NCBI RefSeq assembly: GCF_000482245.1
Contig: NZ_AWNH01000056.1
Coordinates: 1-38,230 of the forward strand
From: Leptolyngbya sp. Heron Island J
GTDB taxonomy: Bacteria > Cyanobacteriota > Cyanobacteriia > Phormidesmidales > Phormidesmidaceae
Direction of reading: 5' to 3'
DNA length: 38,230 nt
The translations under genes and the position numbers were made by a program. This document shows, piece after piece, positions 1 to 7,439 of this stretch; within the stretch, counting starts at the first letter, position 1, and every line of letters begins with the position of its first letter. Below the pieces are notes generated by a model. It searched no databases. It was not told the DNA's origin and worked only from the letters and a program-made list of their open reading frames with translations.

Positions 1-286
1 GACCCAGACTGTCGATAGCCCAGGCATTGAACGCCTCGGCTAACTCAGTAAAGTTGAGACGCACCATGATCCGGCGCAAGGTGGACAGGCTGGGCAACCG
101 CTCATGAGGCAACTCCATCACGCGCAATAGCTCTGCTTGATGACGTTGTACGAAAGTGGCCAAGGGGCGATAGCCATAGCACCCACTCATGGTCCCCATC
201 ACCACCAAGACTAAAATGATCCACAAGGGATACACCGGTTTAGTTCGATAGTCACGGACCTGCTGAAAGTGGCGAATTAAGCTCAT
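1..286 (-). CDS. ISAs1-type transposase, N-terminal part (runs off window)
   Basis: Reading the minus strand from an ATG at 286 gives an open frame to the window edge: it starts MSLIRHFQQVRDYRTKP and continues YPLWIILVLVVMGTMSGCYG, then RHQAELLRVMELPHERLPS and STLRRIMVRLNF. This is the DDE_Tnp_1-associated N-terminal region typical of ISAs1-family (H-repeat) transposases: a short helical start, a hydrophobic stretch ending in SGCYGYR, and a P-S-x-STLRR motif. About 95 codons are inside the window; the DDE catalytic residues lie outside, so intactness cannot be judged. The enzyme would move its own IS by cut-and-paste. It points out of the window, so the IS end should lie a little to the right of 286. 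Confidence 0.85.
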   Translation of the reverse strand, partial: MSLIRHFQQVRDYRTKPVYPLWIILVLVVMGTMSGCYGYRPLATFVQRHQAELLRVMELPHERLPSLSTLRRIMVRLNFTELAEAFNAWAIDSLG

Positions 287-334
287 GGAGAGAACACGGG
301 GGCGATAGAGCACACCCCCATTATCTTTTTTCTA

Positions 335-354
335 CCACCGATAGATCAGCCCTG
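335..354 (-). repeat. Possible terminal inverted repeat of the ISAs1-type element
   Basis: About 50 nt upstream of the transposase start, the minus strand reads CAGGGCTGATCTATCGGTGG. ISAs1-family ends commonly begin CAGGG, so this is the best candidate for the outer end. The other end is outside the window, so neither the pairing nor a target duplication can be checked here. Confidence 0.3.
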
Positions 355-426
355 CTGTGGAAAAGGGAGCGAGCTACATCAACTGTAATACTTGATATAC
401 GCATTAAATAGCCCCCAATACACAGG

Positions 427-482
427 CACTGAGGGCGGCTTTGTTATAGAAATTTGAATAGGCAGTATGTCTGCCCTCAGTG
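427..482. repeat. 12-bp imperfect inverted repeat between IS and response regulator
   Basis: CACTGAGGGCGG at 427-438 pairs with CTGCCCTCAGTG at 471-482 (11 of 12 positions), with 32 nt between. The arms sit in the gene-free stretch 287-546. No T-tract follows on either strand, so a terminator is not well supported; it may be a relic of a small mobile element or an RNA hairpin. I see nothing else coding in this gap. Confidence 0.4.
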
Positions 483-524
483 TCTAGAGTACCCAGTTCT
501 GTAGGGAGAGATCGCACCTTTCAA

Positions 525-573
525 GTGAGCACAATCCCTCAAGTTCTTATTGGGTTTGAGGGGTTGTGCTCAC
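525..573 (-). terminator. Long hairpin overlapping the 3' end of the orphan response regulator
   Basis: GTGAGCACAATCCCTCAA at 525-542 pairs with TTGAGGGGTTGTGCTCAC at 556-573 (17 of 18 positions, the other a possible G-T wobble) around a 13-nt loop. The right arm lies within the last codons of the minus-strand gene at 547. No clear U-tract follows, so it may act as RNA 3'-end stabiliser or factor-dependent stop rather than a classical intrinsic terminator. Confidence 0.45.
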
Positions 574-933
574 GCCTTCTATAAGATGGGAACGAACACA
601 AGTCAATAGGCTATTAAACCGGAAAGGCTTGGCAATGAATGCTTGAGCCCCTAAGGAGAGAACGTCTTCTCGAACTTCGTCATTGTCAAGAGCCGTCACA
701 ACAATCACAGGAATCTGCACTGCTTGCGCACGGATTTCCTTTAAAACTTCCCTGCCGTCCATTCCAGATAGCCCTAAATCTAGCAATATAAGGTCGAATT
801 TTCCTGACAAAGCTAAGGGAAGAGCTTGCTCTCCATCTAATACTATCTGGGTTTGATAGCCTGCTTTTTTCAATCCTTTTGACACAAAGGAGGCGATTCG
901 GGAGTCGTCTTCAACAATTAGAATAGTCGCCAC
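547..933 (-). CDS. Single-domain response regulator (CheY-like receiver)
   Basis: A 128-residue protein made of one receiver domain. The acidic pocket is E8-D9-D10, the phospho-acceptor is D52 in LILLDLGLSGMDG, the switch threonine is T80 in VVTA, and K102 sits in the conserved AKPF motif. All key residues are present, so it should be phosphorylatable. There is no output domain; such proteins pass phosphate on or act by binding partners. The last 12 residues (GVSTTPQTQ region) are a short tail lying over a hairpin. No histidine kinase is adjacent: its neighbours are an IS and gene remnants, so its partner must be elsewhere. The family call is secure; the pathway is unknown. Confidence 0.9.
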   Translation of the reverse strand: MATILIVEDDSRIASFVSKGLKKAGYQTQIVLDGEQALPLALSGKFDLILLDLGLSGMDGREVLKEIRAQAVQIPVIVVTALDNDEVREDVLSLGAQAFIAKPFRFNSLLTCVRSHLIEGVSTTPQTQ

Positions 934-1072
934 AGTACAAACTGTAATTCAAGTCGTCAACCCTGAAGCTTAAAGGCTTTTTTGGGAAGAAGATGTAAGC
1001 ATTGACTCAGAATTTGCGGAAAAGTGCCAATTATTCGTTTAATAGGACATCGTAGCTGATGAATGCAACCAT

Positions 1073-1417
1073 TCATAACACTGCGCGCCCGTTCACTCCC
1101 AACACCAACCGCTGCCGCTCTCCCTTCCCACCTTGAAAATTCTGGTCCAAGATACTCAACATCTCCCTGGGTAGCTTCTTGGTGACATGCGCTGCTGGCC
1201 CATCGATCCATTGAGTGTCATCAATCCCCATGGACCTGATCCATTCCCGGCACTGCTTATTGGCCTTGGTACCTCGACCGAAACCATACCGCTTGGATAA
1301 CTCAGTGATCGTCACCCCATCGAATTTCTCAGGACGGCCATAGGCATCAACAATTACGGTGACAGGCTTCTCAACTTCGATAACAGCTTCAGGCTTGCCA
1401 AAGGCCAAGGCGGGCAA
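1073..1417 (-). CDS. Hypothetical protein or remnant (unrecognised)
   Basis: An open frame of 114 codons whose apparent start is a TTG. The in-frame region upstream is a proline/asparagine-rich linker and meets a stop at about 1466, so there is no natural-looking start and the gene may have lost its 5' end. The body has ordinary protein composition, with segments such as VTVIVDAYGRPEKFDGVTI, ITELSKRYGFGRGTKA and KLPREMLSILDQNFQGG. The ELSKRYGFGRGT segment could be a helix-turn-helix-like region, as in plasmid or phage DNA-binding proteins, but I do not recognise the family. An overlapping open frame at 957-1211 in another phase looks less protein-like and was dropped. Confidence 0.4.
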   Translation of the reverse strand: MPALAFGKPEAVIEVEKPVTVIVDAYGRPEKFDGVTITELSKRYGFGRGTKANKQCREWIRSMGIDDTQWIDGPAAHVTKKLPREMLSILDQNFQGGKGERQRLVLGVNGRAVL

Positions 1418-1666
1418 TGCTGGGTTGTTGTTCCAGTTACAGGAATCTGGTGTTGGTTTTGTGGTTCAGGAGAATGCCCTGGGATGTACCCGAGTGCTCA
1501 AGGTACTGACCGATTCAGGCCGCTCTCAGGTTGTGTGCTTGGCTGCAATATCTATGCCCAGGGTTACGAGCTACTGAGTTGCCGAGGGACTAGAGGCAGA
1601 GTTCGGAGAAGGTTGAAGAGTCTAGGAAATTAATGGGTGTCAAGTATGGGAATACGGATTAATTAG

Positions 1667-1845
1667 TTAGTTGCAATGGAGCTCATCAACTGTTTGAGCC
1701 ACTTCAAAGAGCACTCCTTCTTCCAATACTGGAAAAAAACGAATTCCCACATTGCCATCAGTGGAAAGCAGGATCTCCATTCCATTGTCATACTGTGATC
1801 AAAGACATCCACATTAGACGCAACGGTACACTCACCTAGCAAACG
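1667..1845 (-). pseudogene. Frameshifted remnant of a small protein
   Basis: On the minus strand, codons from 1780 to a TAA at 1667 give MEILLSTDGNVGIRFFPV, then LEEGVLFEVAQTVDELHCN, which looks like a real C-terminus. Just upstream a different frame continues with similar quality (GECTVASNVDVFDHS, about 1835-1793), so one frameshift around 1785-1795 would join the two. An in-frame stop at 1846-1848 closes the upstream part. No start codon with a ribosome-binding site is evident. I read it as a decayed gene of unknown family; a 37-codon ORF from the ATG at 1780 is the alternative. Confidence 0.35.
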
Positions 1846-2217
1846 CTAGGGATTGGGTTTAAGGGGCATCACCACACCTTTCTCACTCTAATCATTCTTG
1901 CCTTAATTACAATGTTCCTGCTCTCTGCACTTCTCAACGGTGAATCCCTAGATGCTTCCATGAATAATGCTCAAATCGCTTATTCAAGCCACAGAAAATC
2001 GTTGACTCGCAGCTTCCCTGAAGAGCGAAACCAAGCTTCAGAAACAACCTCTTCAGAGGATTTACCCTTTTGCGATCGCACTCAAGCTATTGATGCTAAT
2101 AGTCGGGGTTGCGAAGGATAATCTGTACTCAATAATTAAGCTAACAAAAAGCGAGACCCCCACCCAGAGCCCTCGCCGTATTAGACATGATTGAAAAGGG
2201 ACTCACCGACTAACCCC

Positions 2218-2406
2218 TTATTCAGCACTATCCTCAGGCAGGAACTGCTTCAACTCTTCTTCACCCCAAATCATTGCCCTACACTTAATGCTTCTAGCTT
2301 CAAAAACATATACCGTTTCAACTGCGTCTTCAGAAAGCAACGTATTTTCCGTTGTGGCTGCCAGAAGAAGTACAGTATGGCACTTAGGGAAATGGCCACA
2401 CTGTAG
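2218..2406 (-). pseudogene. Remnant of an unknown protein (C-terminal 60 residues)
   Basis: The minus strand is open from an in-frame TAG at 2407-2409 to a TAA at 2218. It encodes CGHFPKCHTVLLLAATTENT, then LLSEDAVETVYVFEARSIKC and RAMIWGEEELKQFLPEDSAE. The composition, an alternating beta-type segment (ETVYVFEARS) and the acidic end look like a genuine protein. There is no ATG near the front; the only usable start, a TTG at 2340, would give 40 residues. The gene therefore appears truncated at its 5' side. It lies between other remnants and sodA. Family not recognised. Confidence 0.4.
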
Positions 2407-2454
2407 CTATGTGGGAGTAATCACTACTGGAAGCCGTGAAGCTTGCCCCAAAGC

Positions 2455-2481
2455 AAAACCCCCAGCGCGAACCGCCAGGGG
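2455..2481 (-). terminator. Probable intrinsic terminator of sodA
   Basis: Downstream of the SOD stop, the minus strand reads CCCCTGGCGGTTCGCGCTGG followed by GGG and then GTTTTG. CCCC pairs with GGGG and GCG with CGC around a small loop, with an internal mismatch, and a short U-run follows. Placement about 35 nt past the stop fits a terminator. Confidence 0.5.
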
Positions 2482-2514
2482 CATCAGGATTAGCTTCGAT
2501 TTCTACGTCGATGC

Positions 2515-3297
2515 TTAACCAGCTATATAGGCTTGGGCCCGCTCAAGCCGCTGATTGACTTCATCCCAGTTGACTACATTCCACCAGGCATCCAGGTAGT
2601 CTCCTCGGCGGTTTTGATACTTTAAGTAATAGGCATGCTCCCAAACATCATTGCCCAGGATGGGATAGTTACCCTCCATCAAAGGACTGTCTTGGTTCGC
2701 TGTTCTGGTTATTCTTAGCTGACCATTTTTAGTTAATGTCAACCATACCCAGCCGCTACCAAACTGACTAAGGCCCGCACTCTTAAAGATTTGTTTGAAC
2801 TGTTCAAAGTCACCAAATGTATCATCAATGGCGGCGGCTATCGCACCTGTGGGGCGTCCTTGACCATTAGGAGTCATAATTTCCCAGAACATGGTGTGAT
2901 TAGCATGGCCACCACCGTTTTTGCGAACATTTGCCCGAATATCCAAGGGTAGTTCATGAACCTTACTGATTAATTCTTCTAAGGAATCATTCTGCAATTC
3001 AGGATAGTTTGCGATCGCGGCATTTAAGTTTCGTACATAGCCAGCATGGTGACGATCATGATGTATCGTCATTGTTTCACTGTCTATATAGTCATCTAAG
3101 GCATCATAGTCATAGGGCAAAGGTGGCAAGGTAAATTCTCCAGCCGACCGTTCTGCCAGTTTAGTTTGAGAAAATAAAGGTTGACCAGCAGCGTCGCCGA
3201 CAGCAGCACGTACTGGAAAAAGTTGGACGTTACTCCATAATAACGACGTCAACAGCGCCATCGGAAACAGCCATAAAAACAAGCGTTTAAGTTTCAT
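2515..3297 (-). CDS. sodA: Exported Mn-type superoxide dismutase
   Basis: Converts superoxide to hydrogen peroxide and oxygen. The 260-residue protein starts with an n-region KLKR and a hydrophobic segment to about residue 28, i.e. a signal peptide or membrane anchor, followed by a short linker; the catalytic domain runs from about residue 54 ([13 protein letters not shown]) to the end. The metal ligands by alignment to the E. coli family are H79 (TIHHDRHH), H134 ([10 protein letters not shown]), D217 and H221 (NDVWEHAYY). Q202 in TANQDSPL is the manganese-type position, favouring Mn over Fe. With the leader it should act at the thylakoid or cytoplasmic membrane, or in the lumen/periplasm, as known for tethered cyanobacterial MnSODs. 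It looks monocistronic, with a terminator downstream. Confidence 0.95.
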   Translation of the reverse strand: MKLKRLFLWLFPMALLTSLLWSNVQLFPVRAAVGDAAGQPLFSQTKLAERSAGEFTLPPLPYDYDALDDYIDSETMTIHHDRHHAGYVRNLNAAIANYPELQNDSLEELISKVHELPLDIRANVRKNGGGHANHTMFWEIMTPNGQGRPTGAIAAAIDDTFGDFEQFKQIFKSAGLSQFGSGWVWLTLTKNGQLRITRTANQDSPLMEGNYPILGNDVWEHAYYLKYQNRRGDYLDAWWNVVNWDEVNQRLERAQAYIAG

Positions 3298-3387
3298 AGG
3301 AAGATCCCTACTAAATCACATCTACCTATTCACGCAAAGCAGAACTCACCAAGATGAATAAAGATATGAATAATTAGTCTTTATAAA

Positions 3388-3419
3388 GATGAGTTTTTAA
3401 TTTTTACTAAAAACTCATC
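3388..3419. terminator. 12-bp perfect hairpin between sodA and the peptidase gene
   Basis: GATGAGTTTTTA at 3388-3399 is exactly complementary to TAAAAACTCATC at 3408-3419, with an 8-nt AT loop. It lies about 120 nt past the stop of the minus-strand peptidase gene and about 90 nt upstream of sodA. A weak TTTATAAAG follows on the minus strand. It may terminate the peptidase transcript or belong to the sodA leader. The rest of the 240-nt gap shows no gene. Confidence 0.4.
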
Positions 3420-3535
3420 GGGAACTTCTGGAGCAAAACATTCTCTTTTAGGAGATGAGCAATATAAGCTAGGCGGAACATTCCTATTTGATAGTCGCCT
3501 CTAAAGACATCACTTTTTCACGTATTACCTCTGAA

Positions 3536-4240
3536 CTACATCCGTTTTTTCTTGCTACTACACAAAGGTCGCATTAGAACGAGCGACACCCATTCCCAGC
3601 ATTTTCGGGGTCGTTTATATGGCTTCCTTTGCAGCCTAGGAGTGGCGAGGAAAACGCGATATGCCTTGCCCGTTCTCTTGTCCAGACCACTGCATAACCC
3701 CCTCTTTATAAAGCGATTCCACGTCCATCTGGCACCGTAACCGCCGATCTCCTTATGTAACTGGGCTGAATAGCGACTGAAATCATACACGTATGGCAGT
3801 TCACTGGATATCTCATCTGAGTCTAGATATTGCACCTGGTCCAACCTAGCCGCTAACCTCAAGACCTTGCTCCAATGCTCTATAAGGACAGAATAGGAAA
3901 ATGTCATCAACTCCTCAATCAGATGATCAACGCCACATTCTTGTATTCTGTCGTAGTCGCCCTGGCCACCTCCAAACATCAGCTTCGTAAGTATGGCGTT
4001 GATCTTGACCTCCCCATATTCGTGAATAGCTTCGCCTACAACGCCTGCAACCGATATAGCCCCATCTTGAGCATTGATCATCAATGGAAGGGATTCCGGC
4101 GAGTCGATGTTGTAGCGATGGACTCGCCCGGTTCCGTCAGGGTTGATTCTAACTCCATTGACCACGACGCCGAAAGCCCTATATAGGCAGCAGTGGCTGG
4201 CTTCATGGATGGCGGTTAGCGATATGTTCGTGTGAGTCAT
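3536..4240 (-). CDS. M41-like (FtsH-type) zinc peptidase domain protein without an ATPase
   Basis: The N-terminal half resembles the proteolytic domain of FtsH (peptidase M41). The zinc motif HExxH is HEASH at residues 12-16, directly after the start. A small-residue helix follows (SVAGVVGEAIHEYG, about 63-76), matching the AGxxAE element of M41. D95 in GGGQGDYDRIQ is in the place of the third zinc ligand. The AAA+ unfolding module and membrane anchors of true FtsH are absent, so it would act on accessible substrates or need a partner. From about residue 170 the tail is basic and rich in Trp, Arg and Lys, without a recognised fold. Such stand-alone domains occur in phage, plasmid and accessory regions. 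Function in this cell is unknown; the peptidase call rests on these motifs. Confidence 0.6.
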   Translation of the reverse strand: MTHTNISLTAIHEASHCCLYRAFGVVVNGVRINPDGTGRVHRYNIDSPESLPLMINAQDGAISVAGVVGEAIHEYGEVKINAILTKLMFGGGQGDYDRIQECGVDHLIEELMTFSYSVLIEHWSKVLRLAARLDQVQYLDSDEISSELPYVYDFSRYSAQLHKEIGGYGARWTWNRFIKRGLCSGLDKRTGKAYRVFLATPRLQRKPYKRPRKCWEWVSLVLMRPLCSSKKKRM

Positions 4241-4296
4241 TTATTCATCCTCACATAAACATTCACCGCCAGTCCAGCTGGAGTACCGAAACTATA

Positions 4297-4332
4297 ATTT
4301 ACGGGGCAATAATCACAACCTGCCCCGTAAAT
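4297..4332. terminator. 12-bp perfect hairpin upstream of the peptidase gene
   Basis: ATTTACGGGGCA at 4297-4308 pairs perfectly with TGCCCCGTAAAT at 4321-4332, loop 12 nt. It sits 80 nt beyond the stop of the MetX-like gene and about 55 nt before the peptidase start, both on the minus strand. It most likely ends the MetX-like transcript, although only a weak AT tract follows. Confidence 0.45.
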
Positions 4333-4411
4333 ATCAAGGATTATCTATAAAAGCAGTTCGGGTTTGAAGGCGTTCGTGTCGGCGAAGATTAACCGACAGC
4401 AGCTTGATTGC

Positions 4412-5416
4412 TCAGTTGACTAACAGCTGATTAACCGCTTTTTTAATAAATGCCTCATCTGCAGGGTTCTGATATGGGTTACCTGCTCGATGCCCCCAGA
4501 TTGAGGGAATCGGCAGGTATGTGCTCTCAAGCATCAGCTTCGCTTCTGCCTCACAGTCTTCGGGTGTAAAGTACAGGTCCGTCGTCGCAGGCATGACCAA
4601 AGTCTTGGCTGTAATCGCCCCCATTGCCTTCACATAATCTCCCTCGTAGACTGGGTTATTCCCCACATCACAGTGCAGCCAGGTCTCAATCATCGCCAGC
4701 AAATTATGGGGGTCACGCCGTCGATAGCCCGCCTCCCAACTGCGCATTAGATAATCTTCTAACGACTCATACCCCCATTCTAAATAGGGTTTGGCCCGAT
4801 AATAGGCCTGGGATGCAGCCCAGCTGGCATAGATCTGCGTAAACGTGTGAAAGCCCTTTTCCGGCACACCTTCAAATCGTTCACCATTCCAGGCCGAATC
4901 GCTCTGTAAAGCAGCCTTCAGGCTGTACAGAAAAATCCGATTATGGTCAGTGGTCTTAGCGGTGCCACACAATGCCGCAATCCGCTGCACTCGTTCAGGA
5001 TATAGCGCTCCCCAGTGGTACCCCTGCTGCGCCCCCATAGACCAACCATAAACCAGCGCTAACTGCTCAATCCCCAAACTATCTAACAGAGCAGCTTGAG
5101 CCCGAACATTGTCGTAATGGGTGAAGTAAAATCCTGGTTTTTTAGCCGCTTCACAGGTACTTGGCGATGTGGAGAGACCGTTACCAAACATATTGGGCAT
5201 AATTACAAACCAGTCCGTCGGGTCTAAAATTCCCCCCGGACGCACTAACCAATCCACATCACTATGCTGCGCACCATAGGATGTGGGATACAGCACTATA
5301 TTACTGCGCTCAGGATTTAACTCTCCATAGGTTTGGTAGATGACCTCAGCTTCAGGCAACACCAGTCCACACTGTAAAGAAAAATCCTTTAAAGCAAATC
5401 TGTTAGAAGCTGTCAT
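4412..5416 (-). CDS. MetX-like alpha/beta hydrolase (homoserine O-acyltransferase family)
   Basis: A 334-residue alpha/beta-hydrolase fold protein of the MetX branch, whose members acylate homoserine; many relatives are hydrolases of unknown substrate. The nucleophile elbow is GWSMG with S126, the acid is D280 in MPATTDLYFTPED, and the base is H309 in IWGHRAGNP, giving a full catalytic triad in the right order. NMFGNGLSTSPS (about 75-86) matches the MetX region before the nucleophile. The lid between about residues 185 and 250 is Trp/Tyr-rich. Neighbours are a desaturase upstream on the same strand (133 nt away) and a peptidase; there is no methionine gene nearby, so a role in methionine synthesis is not supported by context. 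Start ATG at 5416 precedes normal sequence (MTASNRFALKDF). Confidence 0.75.
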   Translation of the reverse strand: MTASNRFALKDFSLQCGLVLPEAEVIYQTYGELNPERSNIVLYPTSYGAQHSDVDWLVRPGGILDPTDWFVIMPNMFGNGLSTSPSTCEAAKKPGFYFTHYDNVRAQAALLDSLGIEQLALVYGWSMGAQQGYHWGALYPERVQRIAALCGTAKTTDHNRIFLYSLKAALQSDSAWNGERFEGVPEKGFHTFTQIYASWAASQAYYRAKPYLEWGYESLEDYLMRSWEAGYRRRDPHNLLAMIETWLHCDVGNNPVYEGDYVKAMGAITAKTLVMPATTDLYFTPEDCEAEAKLMLESTYLPIPSIWGHRAGNPYQNPADEAFIKKAVNQLLVN

Positions 5417-5549
5417 TATTGTTGCCTGTAGAACATAACTCTAATGCGGTCATGAATGCACAACCAATAGCTTTGTAACTGTCCCAGAGATACCGTTGGC
5501 TTCGACTCCGCTCAGGGGACGCTGACATACCTTTGATAAAACGTCTTCC

Positions 5550-6479
5550 CTACTCAAACCTGGCAACAATATCTTGATTCACTCCCACATACCCCCTATC
5601 AACCTGCCCCAAATACTCTTTCAGACTCTGATGTGCAGTTGGCAAGGCATGAAACGGAATCGACGGATACATGTGATGCTCGGCATGATACGGCATATTC
5701 CACATCAGAAACCTCACAGGCCAAAGCGTTAGTGTTGTGCGCGTATTGGTCAGTGGATTATTATCATCCGAACAACCTGTATGCTCAGCGATGAGAACAA
5801 ACCTTAAAAATGGTTGTCCAATCGCCAGGGGCAATAGCCAATAGGTGACGATAAACCACGGATGACCTAGGGCAGCTGTCACTAATCCAATCATCCCATA
5901 AGCCCCCAACTGCAGACGAGTTGAGCGAATTACGTCGCCATAGGAACTTTCTGGCAAATAGTAACGGTTCTCTACCTGGCCCAGGGATATTTTCACGTGT
6001 CCCAACACCTTGCCATACCACCAGGGAATACCACTTATTCTCCATAAATACTGCCCCCAGTTTTCTGGCTTCGGATCATCTAGCTCAGGATCTTTGCCTG
6101 CAATCTGTGTATAGCGATGGTGCCACTTATGGTAATACCGATAAAACGTACTGTTATAAAATGACAGCAACCCTGCCCACCAAGCAACAACATCGTTAGC
6201 TTTAGCATTGGCAAAGGCTGTTCGATGCACACACTCATGGGTCGGGCAGAACATCATGGCAAGACCAATCCCATAGACTAAGAGCGCTGTTAGCTTTAGC
6301 CAACCGGACGCACTTCCCCATATACAACCACTCACCCCGAGTACAGCTAAATGTACAGAAAATCTGGCAAAACCTGCTGCATTAGAGCGCGTATTTAAAA
6401 TCTTAAGCGCATCAACAGCTAATATTTTATGAGGCTGCGGCACGTATACTTTGGGAGATTGAACTGAGTCAGTTAACAT
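5550..6479 (-). CDS. Membrane fatty-acid desaturase family protein
   Basis: A di-iron membrane enzyme of the fatty-acid desaturase/hydroxylase superfamily. The three histidine clusters are HECVH at 81-85, HKWHH at 117-121 and HAEHH at 265-269. Hydrophobic segments at about 42-76, 98-110 and 195-232 provide the membrane anchors, and 309 residues is within the family range. Substrate cannot be read from sequence: lipid-acyl desaturation is most likely, but carotenoid-type hydroxylases share this layout. It is transcribed away from a GntR/UTRA regulator, with 142 nt between the starts and a palindrome in that gap, suggesting direct control by that regulator. The downstream MetX-like gene is on the same strand but 133 nt away, with a short CTTCGACTCCGCTCAGGG-type repeat between, so an operon is uncertain. 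Confidence 0.85.
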   Translation of the reverse strand: MLTDSVQSPKVYVPQPHKILAVDALKILNTRSNAAGFARFSVHLAVLGVSGCIWGSASGWLKLTALLVYGIGLAMMFCPTHECVHRTAFANAKANDVVAWWAGLLSFYNSTFYRYYHKWHHRYTQIAGKDPELDDPKPENWGQYLWRISGIPWWYGKVLGHVKISLGQVENRYYLPESSYGDVIRSTRLQLGAYGMIGLVTAALGHPWFIVTYWLLPLAIGQPFLRFVLIAEHTGCSDDNNPLTNTRTTLTLWPVRFLMWNMPYHAEHHMYPSIPFHALPTAHQSLKEYLGQVDRGYVGVNQDIVARFE

Positions 6480-6538
6480 CTTCTAAACACTGATGAAACA
6501 AGCGCCTGTAGACTTAGAGTATTCAATCTTTCTGTAAT

Positions 6539-6554
6539 ACTTGTTATGACAAGT
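6539..6554. promoter_or_regulatory. Palindromic operator candidate in the desaturase/GntR divergent gap
   Basis: ACTTGTTATGACAAGT is a palindrome with 6-bp arms. A related half, ATAACAAGT, recurs at 6579-6587 and equals part of the first site's complement. Position between two divergent starts and dyad size fit a dimeric GntR/HutC-type repressor site; this is inference. Confidence 0.45.
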
Positions 6555-6621
6555 AAAAGCTATCACACCCTTGCTGGTATAACAAGTCTACGTAATATTT
6601 TATTCAACCCCTGACATACGC

Positions 6622-7335
6622 ATGTCCTCTGTTCCCCTGCATATAAGTATCTCAGAGAAGCTTCGCCAGCAGATTGAGTCAGGTGATTATCTACCTGGGG
6701 AAAAACTACCTAGTGAGCATCAGCTGATGGCTACCTTTAACGTCAGTCGTATTACTGTTAGGCGTGCCGTTGCTAACTTGGTTAATCAGGGTCTTGCTAA
6801 GGCTCAGCAGGGTAAGGGGGTTTTTGTCACACCCCAGAAAAAAGTTGCTTATTCGTTGTCGAGTCCATTGACTTTTATAGAGCAAGACCTTGCTAAGAAA
6901 GGCATTCGGCTTACATTTGAAAACCTTACCTTTAGAAAGGTAAAACCATCTAAACGGATACAAACAATCTTGCAGCTAACAGATAAACCATCGGTTTATC
7001 TGCAAAAGAAACTGTTATGTATGGATAGTGCTGTTGGAGCAGTTGATATTAGCTATATCTTATTGGAACTAGGGCAGGAATTTGGCCCTCAGCTCAAGCA
7101 GCAGATGACATTCCCCACATTAGAGGCACATGGGATCATCATTGAACAGATTGATGCTGTGATTGAATGCACCCATGCTGATTATGAAATGAGTGGATAT
7201 TTGGCGGTGCCTCTAGGGCAGCCTCTTATTGTCTATCGCTACACAGCGTATACTCGTCAGCAGTGTCCAATATTGCATGGAGAAACCATCTCTCGGGCGG
7301 ATCGTTTTTGCTATTCTCTTTCACTTCAGAAATAA
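6622..7335 (+). CDS. GntR-family (HutC/UTRA type) transcription regulator
   Basis: Residues about 5-72 form the GntR winged helix, with the signatures LRQQIESGDYLPGEKLPSE, the recognition helix VSRITVRRAVANLVNQG, and the wing GKGVFV. Residues about 85-230 are a UTRA effector domain (SLSSPLTFIEQDL at its start, then alternating strands and GYLAVPLGQPLIVYRYTAYT), which binds a small molecule and releases or alters DNA binding. The length of 237 residues is standard. The gene is divergent from a desaturase, with a palindrome between, so control of the desaturase and of itself is the simplest reading. The effector is unknown; in this family they are often sugars, amino acids or acyl-type compounds. 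GntR/UTRA regulators are uncommon in cyanobacteria, which may indicate transfer. Confidence 0.9.
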   Translation: MSSVPLHISISEKLRQQIESGDYLPGEKLPSEHQLMATFNVSRITVRRAVANLVNQGLAKAQQGKGVFVTPQKKVAYSLSSPLTFIEQDLAKKGIRLTFENLTFRKVKPSKRIQTILQLTDKPSVYLQKKLLCMDSAVGAVDISYILLELGQEFGPQLKQQMTFPTLEAHGIIIEQIDAVIECTHADYEMSGYLAVPLGQPLIVYRYTAYTRQQCPILHGETISRADRFCYSLSLQK

Positions 7336-7439
7336 TTAAGATTTAGCCATTGCTGGTTGAGAGGATAAAGCGATTGGCCGAGACTGTACCATGGCATCGT
7401 ACCTCTGGCTTGGTATCCATATCACTTGGTTGTTTGGCA

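Noticed and set aside
957-1211. 84-codon minus frame overlapping the 1073-1417 frame
   Set aside because: Different phase over the same DNA, with less protein-like composition and no start signals.
1912-2121. Plus-strand 69-codon frame
   Set aside because: Low-quality composition, a HIP1 site inside, no ribosome-binding site; minus-strand readings in the area look at least as good.
5500-5520. CTTCGACTCCGCTCAGGG as a mobile element end
   Set aside because: A similar string (CTTTGACTGCGCTCAG) occurs near 9320, but both are short, divergent and lack flanking structure; they look like common dispersed short repeats.
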